Shown here: piece by piece, positions 1 to 5,248 of the stretch | How the letters are laid out: every line of letters begins with the position of its first letter | Numbering within the stretch: the first letter of the stretch is position 1 | DNA from: Microcaldota archaeon | GTDB taxonomy: Archaea > Micrarchaeota > Micrarchaeia > Burarchaeales > JACQQB01 | Direction of reading: 5' to 3' | Assembly: GCA_016207225.1 (NCBI GenBank) | Contig: JACQQB010000099.1 | Coordinates: 1 to 7,746 of the forward strand | Length of the DNA: 7,746 nt | Translations under genes and position numbers: made by a program | Notes under the pieces: generated by a model | The model's input: only the letters and a program-made list of their open reading frames with translations | The model's database searches: none | Told to the model about the DNA's origin: nothing

Positions 1-391
1 GAAGGATGGCTTCATAATAACCGGAAACCATCCTTAAACAATAAGTACAGAAAGTATCTTGGAAGTTTAACCTGATTTCTTTATCTATAGTAAAAGTTGC
101 ATTAGAACTCTTGAAAAGAAATGAGACTTTATAGGTAGTGTCATTTATTGGGGTTATTGCAATGTCCTCAAATGTTCCCTTGCATTTATGCACGATTACC
201 TGCTCTATGTTGGTTTCGTTTGGATGATTCCAGCTTCTTGTCTTTATTTTACCGCATTTTTTACATCTTGGTAAGGATATTTCCTCTGGATAATTCAAAG
301 TTACTCTTTTTCCATAACAATTTGAGCAGAAAGAGTCGGTAAAATCCACACTAGAATCTGATGCACCGCAGGATGGGCAAATTTTGTCCAT
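1..391 (-). CDS. nmd3: NMD3 family protein, N-terminal part (cut by window edge)
   Basis: Reading the minus strand from the ATG at 391-389 gives 130 codons without a stop, running off the left edge. Four Cys pairs are visible: C5/C8 (CPSCG), C22/C25, C43/C46 (CKKCG) and C115/C118, followed by R120 and SGYYEAIL at 123-130. This Cys spacing, a Trp shortly after the third pair (W54), and the C-x-x-C-x-R...GYYEAI signature are typical of the archaeal NMD3 N-terminal zinc domain. In eukaryotes NMD3 is the adaptor that exports the large ribosomal subunit. Archaeal homologues lack the export part and are presumed to act in 50S subunit maturation or ribosome binding in the cytoplasm. The start fits a leaderless transcript, with a TATA-like element 20-29 nt upstream. 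The gene is divergent from the 70-aa gene. The C-terminal part lies outside the window. Family assignment rests on motif recognition, not a search. Confidence 0.88.
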   Translation of the reverse strand, partial: MDKICPSCGASDSSVDFTDSFCSNCYGKRVTLNYPEEISLPRCKKCGKIKTRSWNHPNETNIEQVIVHKCKGTFEDIAITPINDTTYKVSFLFKSSNATFTIDKEIRLNFQDTFCTYCLRMVSGYYEAIL

Positions 392-396
392 AATAT

Positions 397-411
397 AGTA
401 AGTACGTTACT
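397..411. promoter_or_regulatory. Short inverted repeat in the nmd3 divergent promoter (possible operator)
   Basis: AGTAA-GTACG-TTACT is a perfect 5-bp inverted repeat with a 5-bp spacer. It lies between the TATA-like element and the nmd3 start, where a bound protein would block initiation toward nmd3. With arms this short, chance is a serious alternative. Confidence 0.2.
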
Positions 412-420
412 TTTAAATTA
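411..420. promoter_or_regulatory. Shared TATA-like element of a divergent promoter
   Basis: TTTTAAATTA, containing the self-complementary hexamer TTTAAA at 412-417, lies almost at the centre of the 49-bp gap between the divergent starts at 391 (-) and 441 (+). It ends 20 nt from each start codon, the usual archaeal TATA distance for a leaderless transcript in either direction. No other AT-rich block in the gap sits at a suitable distance for both genes. Read on the minus strand it is preceded by CGTAAAC, an A-rich stretch that could act as BRE for nmd3. The plus-strand side has no clear BRE. Confidence 0.6.
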
Positions 421-440
421 GTTTACGGAAAAATGTAATC

Positions 441-653
441 ATGTATGAAGAGGACATAGCATCTATAAACGCAGAAATGAGATACATAACCATAGAGCTG
501 ATGAAACTCGCGGCCAAAAAAAATAAATCTTTCGATGAAATCGCAAGAGAATTCATTGGAAACGTATACAGACTGAATAGGGTTATCAGTTACAAGGCCA
601 AAAGAAACAGAAAAAAAGCCCAATACAACAAAGCAATGATAGAGAAAAAGTAG
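441..653 (+). CDS. Small basic protein of unknown function (70 aa), linked to DUF2070
   Basis: I do not recognise this family. The 70-residue product has no membrane segment and no Cys motif. It looks mostly helical: an acidic N-terminus (MYEEDIASINAEM), a central amphipathic stretch (about 8-48), and a C-terminal third (about 52-70) very rich in Lys and Arg, as in nucleic-acid- or ribosome-binding tails. The ATG at 441 is chosen because it sits 21 nt after the TATA-like box at 411-420; there is no Shine-Dalgarno sequence, so a leaderless mRNA is likely. An earlier ATG at 433 is followed at once by TAA. The stop codon (651-653) lies 10 nt before the favoured DUF2070 ATG, so the two genes are almost certainly co-transcribed. 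The long antisense frame over the same region is less plausible, because it would cover the promoter and lacks one of its own. Confidence 0.75.
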   Translation: MYEEDIASINAEMRYITIELMKLAAKKNKSFDEIAREFIGNVYRLNRVISYKAKRNRKKAQYNKAMIEKK

Positions 654-655
654 AT

Positions 656-660
656 AGGTG
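656..660 (+). promoter_or_regulatory. Shine-Dalgarno sequence deciding the DUF2070 start
   Basis: AGGTG matches part of the archaeal Shine-Dalgarno consensus GGAGGTGAT. Aligned on that consensus, its AGG ends 5 nt before the ATG at 664, a normal spacing. It overlaps the alternative GTG at 658, which therefore would have no ribosome-binding site of its own. This favours ATG 664, two codons downstream of the longest frame. It lies just past the TAG of the upstream gene, which fits re-initiation or coupled translation. Confidence 0.5.
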
Positions 661-663
661 TAC

Positions 664-2484
664 ATGGTGCAGGAGAATTCGGCAAAGAAACTTGTTCATT
701 TGACTGACTATTTCATATCATTGCCAAAAGGACAGTATAGTTTTGCTTTGATAGTTGTGGTGGGCATAGTATTTGGACTTGTGATAAGGCTTACACAGTT
801 ATTTCAGACTTTTGATAACATTTCAGACTTACTTCCACAAATCATAGTAGAAGGAGTGGGGTATGGGATATTTGTTTTGAGTGTCCCGGCACTACTAAGC
901 GCCTTTACGTGCTGGATAATAAAGAGAGAGTTGATACTTAGAAGAATGCTTTTTCTTTCTTTTGTAGGTTCTTTGGTGTATGCCATTTTTTATTTTGCTT
1001 CAATTGTGTTGAGTAGATTCAACGTTGGGATTTTGCCAAGTGGTAATGTTATTTACGTGGCATATGGCCTGGTTTTTGTGACCTGGCTGTTTATTGCAAA
1101 AATAATGTTAGGTTTGAGGTATAGTTCATTACTTTTTGCATTGGTTCAGTTGACATACAACACGATGTTTTTAGTGGCGAGTGGTTTGATAATTGGAGTC
1201 GGGAATGACCCGTTGGCTTTGATGGTTAAGGTTTATTTCTCCTCGTTTATCTTTTTGGTAGCGATTTATGCCATTTTTGTGCTTATTAATGCACCGATGA
1301 AAAGAAATTTTGGGGTTTCCAGCATAGATGCAGCTACATTATTTTTTGCACAGTGGTTCAAGCATTCAAGAGAGATAGAGGGAATTTTTGATACAGTTGG
1401 TGAGGACATAGAGACCTTGGTAGGGGTTGTGGCGTTTAAAACAAAGGAGGGGTTGAAGGCCATATTTGTTGTCCCTTACTTGCATTTCGGGCCTTTTGGA
1501 AATTTAGGCGGTAGTGAATTTCCTGCGATAATAAGCAGAAGTTTAGAAAAGGAATACAACGCTAGTGTGTTTGTTTTTCATGGGACTGCCACACATGATT
1601 TTAACCCGGTGAGTTCTGAGGAGGTAAATGCAGTTGTTGAAGGCTGCAGGAACTCATTGAGTAGGATGAAGTACAGGAGGGTTATGGCCGGATTTAGCAG
1701 TGGTAAGTCTGGCACCTGCAAGGCATACAACTTCACCCTGAATGATTTTGCCTTTGTGGGTTTGACAAGGGCACCTAGAACAACCGAGGATATAGATTTT
1801 TCACTGGGCTTGGCCTATAGGAATCAGGTAATATCCAAGGGGTTTAGGGATGCGTTGATTGTGGACTGCCATAATGCAGAGACTGGGGAAATAATGAGGG
1901 TGGATTCTGGCAATCCGATAGGCTTTGAATTTATGAGTGCGATAGACCAGGCATTTTCTGCAAAAAACGAGCTAAAAAGTCTTAAGTTAGGTGTGGCAGG
2001 GGATAGGATGGAAGGTTTTGGCTTTGAGAATGGGATTGCTGGAAATGGGATAAAAGTTGCGATATTCCAAACTGCTTCGTTTAAGTATGCTATGGTAGTA
2101 ATAGATGGGAACAGCATGATCCCTGGTTTTAGAAGGGAATTGATAGACCGAGTACTCAGCACAGGATTGGATGATTGCGAGGTCTTTACCACAGACACAC
2201 ATGCAGTGAATACAGTCAACGGTGTGCTTAATCCGGTAGGCTTAAGGAAGAAGGAGGAGATATTGGAGAGAGTCATAAAATGTGTTAATACGGCAGGTAA
2301 GAACATGGAAGAAGTTGAAGCAGATATGCAGGTGGATAAGATTAAGACTAGGGTTTTTGGTGTCAAGCAATCATCAGAATTGGTGGGTACTGTTAATTCA
2401 GTAGTTGCGATAGCTAGGATAATCGTTCCTTTGATACTTATTGCAAGTGTCCTGGCTGTTTTGTGGGGCCTTACTAAATTCTAA
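664..2484 (+). CDS. DUF2070 family archaeal membrane protein
   Basis: 606 aa from ATG 664 (608 from GTG 658), the usual size of DUF2070 proteins. Six hydrophobic helices are predicted at about 26-45, 61-86, 95-116, 129-148, 155-179 and 189-208. A soluble domain follows to about 575 and a final TM helix closes the protein (about 579-601). Positive charges after TM2 (IIKRELILRR) and TM6 (PMKRN) place the soluble domain in the cytoplasm. Conserved-looking blocks are YLHFGPFGNLGGSEFP (His274), FHGTATHDFNPVS (His306, His311), VDCHNAETG (Asp401, His403) and TDTHAVNTVNG (Asp511, His513). Such spaced His/Asp residues suggest a metal centre, but the family has no established function. Translation appears coupled to the 70-aa gene (Shine-Dalgarno at 656-660). 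The stop overlaps that of the convergent gene by 4 bp. Family call is firm; any enzymatic role is inference. Confidence 0.85.
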   Translation: MVQENSAKKLVHLTDYFISLPKGQYSFALIVVVGIVFGLVIRLTQLFQTFDNISDLLPQIIVEGVGYGIFVLSVPALLSAFTCWIIKRELILRRMLFLSFVGSLVYAIFYFASIVLSRFNVGILPSGNVIYVAYGLVFVTWLFIAKIMLGLRYSSLLFALVQLTYNTMFLVASGLIIGVGNDPLALMVKVYFSSFIFLVAIYAIFVLINAPMKRNFGVSSIDAATLFFAQWFKHSREIEGIFDTVGEDIETLVGVVAFKTKEGLKAIFVVPYLHFGPFGNLGGSEFPAIISRSLEKEYNASVFVFHGTATHDFNPVSSEEVNAVVEGCRNSLSRMKYRRVMAGFSSGKSGTCKAYNFTLNDFAFVGLTRAPRTTEDIDFSLGLAYRNQVISKGFRDALIVDCHNAETGEIMRVDSGNPIGFEFMSAIDQAFSAKNELKSLKLGVAGDRMEGFGFENGIAGNGIKVAIFQTASFKYAMVVIDGNSMIPGFRRELIDRVLSTGLDDCEVFTTDTHAVNTVNGVLNPVGLRKKEEILERVIKCVNTAGKNMEEVEADMQVDKIKTRVFGVKQSSELVGTVNSVVAIARIIVPLILIASVLAVLWGLTKF

Positions 2485-3164
2485 AAGAAAGTAGTTATAG
2501 AGTAGAAGGATAGTGAGAGGAGGACTAGGATTGCCAGTATGGTTATTGCAATGTGAGCTAATTTTAAGCTGTCGAATGCTGCCTTGATCTGATCCCTGCT
2601 GTTTCTTAAATCACTCTTGACTTTAGAGATGTCATTCTTTATTTTCTTAAAATCCTCGCTTAGTGTGGATGTTTTAGTTGTTATTTCATTGAAAGAGGTG
2701 CTGGCAGCTTCAATTTCTGTCCCACTTTGCCTTAGCTGTTTAGAAGTATCTTTTAATGACTGTGAGGTTTGCTGTGAGTTTGGCAGTACATTTAGGCTTA
2801 TTGCAAAGATATCCAGAGAATTCGCTAGACTGTTTGAGGCATTACCATAGCTCTTAAGCGCTTTACTTAGATTGCCAGTGGCGGCAGGTATAGCTTGCGT
2901 AGAGGAAGACAGGCTATCGATGCTGGTTTCTAAGTTTGTTGCTATGTTGATTGAATTATCCAGTTGGGTTAATACCAGATTTTGACTACTGTCAACTATC
3001 GGGGCAATTAAGAAATAGGAGATTATTACAATCAGTATGCCAAGAATGCCTGTGACTATGCCAAGAATACCAAAGACTGATTTTACAATCCCTTCTAAGT
3101 TTTTTAGCATCCCTTGCCCAGAGGTTTGAGAATTCTGGTTTTGCTGGTCAATATCTTCGAACAT
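2481..3164 (-). CDS. Two-TM membrane protein with extracytoplasmic coiled-coil-like segment
   Basis: 227 aa, family not recognised. Order: a polar Gln/Asn-rich cytoplasmic N-terminus (1-28), TM1 at about 30-54, a Ser/Thr/Asn/Leu-rich helical region (about 58-200) with heptad-like hydrophobic spacing, TM2 at about 203-222, and a very short tail. The layout resembles the sensor half of a chemoreceptor or a membrane-bridging tether, but there is no HAMP, signalling or enzymatic domain. Two N-glycosylation sequons (NLS at 98, NAS at 108) fall between the TMs, consistent with that segment facing outside. It starts 21 nt after the stop of the NHL-propeller gene, so the two probably form one operon. 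The only Shine-Dalgarno candidate is a partial GTGAT at 3170-3174, and no separate promoter is evident. The stop overlaps that of DUF2070 on the other strand. It could assemble with the propeller protein; this is inference from adjacency and matching topology. Confidence 0.8.
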   Translation of the reverse strand: MFEDIDQQNQNSQTSGQGMLKNLEGIVKSVFGILGIVTGILGILIVIISYFLIAPIVDSSQNLVLTQLDNSINIATNLETSIDSLSSSTQAIPAATGNLSKALKSYGNASNSLANSLDIFAISLNVLPNSQQTSQSLKDTSKQLRQSGTEIEAASTSFNEITTKTSTLSEDFKKIKNDISKVKSDLRNSRDQIKAAFDSLKLAHIAITILAILVLLSLSFYSITTFF

Positions 3165-3185
3165 AGCATATCACAGGAGTATAAG

Positions 3186-5180
3186 TTATCTTTTCTTCTT
3201 CTTTTTCCTTCTGAATTTGGAGAGGAAGTAAATGACGCTCATTCCGCCTATTACAATCATGGAGATTACAACCAGTAGTATTGTTATTTGAATCAACAGC
3301 TTGAGGTTATTGAAGTTTCTCTCCTCTGTATTGGCCCTTGAAAGCGCATTAATGGCTATTTCTTTTGATTTTATGGGATCGGTGTAGGCTATGGCTTTGG
3401 CAGTTTCAACCGTTGTTTTAGCCGCAGATACGTCTGGCTTGATTATGAATGCTTGGGCCTCTGTCCTAGCAATTGCCTCCTCTGCTTTGCTTATTGCATT
3501 TAAAGCTTCATCTATTTTATTCACTTGAATCTGGAGCTCTGCTTTTTTAGCCTCTAGTAGATTCTTTGCAGTCAGGAGGGAAACGTTTGCAGACTGGATA
3601 TCTAGTTCGTTGGTGCTGTTGAGTGCCTTGTCCAACTCAAGATTGATTTCAGCTACCTCGAACTTTTGCTGGTATTTGGAGGATAATAGTAACGTGGAGG
3701 AGAGGTTTGCTTTAATTTCCAGAATTTCATTCTTCAGACTGGTCTTGACCGTTTCCAGATCTTGGACTTTTCTTTTCAGAACGTCCTCAAGAATCGATAA
3801 ATCAGCTTCTAGTTGCGATGTGTAGGATAGGGTTGACTTGAAACTTGCGTTGCTTAGGGAATTTTGAGCCAGTTTATAGTTAGTTTCATAAAGAACAAAG
3901 GATAGGTTAAGCTGGTAGGATGAACTGGTATTTTTGGCTAGGTTTATTCTATTGTTGATTTTGTTCAGCCTTTCTGTTAATTTAGCAGTTATTTGTTCTT
4001 TTAGAATGTTGTTTGCCCTGTCAGCTTCTGTTGTCGCGCTTATGGCATTGTCGTATGCAGCAGAGTGGTTATTTTCTATGTACCTTTCTTGGGCCATCTG
4101 CAGATAGATAGCAGAGGTTTCAGTGACTGAAATATTGAGCTCTTTGCCTATTTCTTGAGTTGTTCTTAGCTTGGATATTTGCAAAGCAGCATCGTTTATT
4201 GCGGCTACTGCTTCGATAGAAGTGATATTTGAAACAGAGGTATTTAATTTGAAGACTTGCACTCTCCTGTTTCCGGTGTCAGCAACATAGATTAGGTCAT
4301 CCCGTACATAAACACCCCTAGGACCTTTGAAGTTGAAATTACCGTTGCTAGTGTTACCTAAAGTGAATAAGATTGTTAGGTTTGGTGCTATGACATAGAG
4401 GGTATTTGTTACTGTATCCGTAAGGTAAATTGTTTCTTTGTCATCTACATAAAGACCTACAGGATTCTGGACCTGTAGTCCTCCAGAGCCCCTGCCTATA
4501 CTGTATAGGTACGTAAGATTTTTGTTGAAAATTTGGATTCTCTTGTTACCCGTATCTGCTACGTATACCTTATCGTTTTTAACGAATACGCCTTGTGGAG
4601 CATCTAGCTGGTTGTCACCTATGCCTTTTTCAAACCCTATTGTTGAAACTAGCAGCCTGTCATTGGTGTTGAATACGGCTATTCTGTTATGACCAGTATC
4701 AGCTACATAGATGAAATCTACATCTACAAAGATGTCTGTAGGGTGATCCAGGACCCCGCCAAGGCCGAACCTCTCCATGAATGTGCCTGTTGGGGAAAGG
4801 ATTTCAACCCTGTTTATGTTCGTGTTAGAAACATATATCCTTGAATCAGAGCCTACTGCAATTGCCCTTGGGAACGTGAACTTTACTCCGCCTTCAGCGA
4901 TGAAAGTAAGATTAGAGCTGTAGTTAAGTGAGTAGTTGTTGAATATTCTTCCGTTATTGCCGAATGGATCGGTAAAGTTACCCTCATCTATTACATAGAC
5001 ACTGTGGCTTGAAGTGACGATGATGTCTGAAGGGGCTGCCAGTGCATTGTACCAGCCGGTATCATCCCCTGTGATGTTCTTGAAGAAGTCATATTGGATT
5101 ACAATCGCATTTGAAAGTAGAACTAACAGATTTAGGGCAATTAGGGTTTGTAATACTTTCAAATTCATCGGCTCGACCAC
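3186..5180 (-). CDS. Secreted, membrane-anchored NHL-repeat beta-propeller protein with helical stalk
   Basis: 664 aa from GTG 5180; an ATG four codons in (5168) is the alternative. Order: a signal peptide (hydrophobic about 9-23, likely cleaved after SNA at 25), six NHL repeats (about 47-311), a long helical and partly coiled-coil region (about 322-625), a TM helix (about 628-654) and a cytoplasmic tail FRRKKKKKR. The repeats show the NHL pattern: P-x-[GD]-[IVL] strand, then YVADTGN-x-R-[IV]-x-[IV]-F. Three copies are near identical (159-170, 207-218, 299-310). Roughly 18 N-x-S/T sequons are spread over the ectodomain, as expected for an exported archaeal glycoprotein. NHL propellers usually bind proteins or glycans; no catalytic residues are apparent. 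The TATA-like box at 5201-5209 would start the transcript at or close to GTG 5180. It is first in a two-gene unit with the two-TM protein. Likely a surface display or adhesion-type protein; the ligand is unknown. Confidence 0.85.
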   Translation of the reverse strand: MVEPMNLKVLQTLIALNLLVLLSNAIVIQYDFFKNITGDDTGWYNALAAPSDIIVTSSHSVYVIDEGNFTDPFGNNGRIFNNYSLNYSSNLTFIAEGGVKFTFPRAIAVGSDSRIYVSNTNINRVEILSPTGTFMERFGLGGVLDHPTDIFVDVDFIYVADTGHNRIAVFNTNDRLLVSTIGFEKGIGDNQLDAPQGVFVKNDKVYVADTGNKRIQIFNKNLTYLYSIGRGSGGLQVQNPVGLYVDDKETIYLTDTVTNTLYVIAPNLTILFTLGNTSNGNFNFKGPRGVYVRDDLIYVADTGNRRVQVFKLNTSVSNITSIEAVAAINDAALQISKLRTTQEIGKELNISVTETSAIYLQMAQERYIENNHSAAYDNAISATTEADRANNILKEQITAKLTERLNKINNRINLAKNTSSSYQLNLSFVLYETNYKLAQNSLSNASFKSTLSYTSQLEADLSILEDVLKRKVQDLETVKTSLKNEILEIKANLSSTLLLSSKYQQKFEVAEINLELDKALNSTNELDIQSANVSLLTAKNLLEAKKAELQIQVNKIDEALNAISKAEEAIARTEAQAFIIKPDVSAAKTTVETAKAIAYTDPIKSKEIAINALSRANTEERNFNNLKLLIQITILLVVISMIVIGGMSVIYFLSKFRRKKKKKR
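4248..5042 (-). repeat. Six tandem NHL-repeat units within the propeller gene
   Basis: The encoded units begin near residues 47, 101, 144, 192, 238 and 285, about 40-50 residues apart, each closing one propeller blade. Units 3, 4 and 6 carry the cleanest YVADTG[HN]-x-R consensus, encoded near 4706, 4562 and 4286. Units 1, 2 and 5 are degenerate (for example VYVIDEGN, IYVSNTNINR, IYLTDTVTN). Similarity is at protein level; the DNA copies are diverged, so this is an old duplication. Confidence 0.75.
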
Positions 5181-5200
5181 ATTGCATCGGTTGTTTGCGC

Positions 5201-5209
5201 CATATTTAA
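5201..5209 (-). promoter_or_regulatory. TATA-like box for the NHL-protein operon
   Basis: On the minus strand this reads TTAAATATG. Its centre lies about 25 nt before the GTG at 5180, which would give a leaderless transcript from GTG, or a roughly 12-nt leader if ATG 5168 is used. No Shine-Dalgarno precedes either start. Read on the plus strand the same AT block could also drive the HAD gene with a leader near 18 nt, but the box at 5221 fits that gene better. Confidence 0.45.
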
Positions 5210-5220
5210 GGGCGGCATGG

Positions 5221-5228
5221 TTAAAAAG
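5221..5228 (+). promoter_or_regulatory. TATA-like box for the HAD phosphatase gene
   Basis: TTAAAAAG begins 28 nt before the ATG at 5249, the archaeal TATA distance for a leaderless mRNA. No Shine-Dalgarno sequence lies between box and start (the intervening bases read GATTTTGGCAAAAATAGCGTT). The whole divergent gap (5181-5248) is 68 bp. Confidence 0.5.
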
Positions 5229-5248
5229 ATTTTGGCAAAAATAGCGTT

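Noticed and set aside
148..342. 64-codon open frame on the plus strand
   Set aside because: It lies entirely antisense to the NMD3 N-terminus, which has clear zinc motifs; the product has no recognisable features.
423..665. 80-codon minus-strand frame opposite the 70-aa gene
   Set aside because: It is antisense to the better-supported 70-aa gene and would run into the divergent promoter. Its hydrophobic look arises from reading Lys/Glu-rich codons backwards.
1824..2366. 180-codon minus-strand frame inside DUF2070
   Set aside because: Long, but fully inside the well-conserved soluble domain of DUF2070 and without a promoter or recognisable domain; an antisense shadow.
3165..3185. A separate promoter for the two-TM gene
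   Set aside because: The 21-bp gap has no TATA box at the right distance; co-transcription with the NHL gene is simpler.
4248..5042. Tandem repeat DNA as a possible mobile or CRISPR-like array
   Set aside because: The periodicity is explained by NHL blades in one continuous reading frame; there are no identical repeats or spacers.
5014..5244. 76-codon plus-strand frame over the NHL gene start
   Set aside because: It overlaps the signal-peptide region of the NHL gene and the promoter of the HAD gene; no motif.
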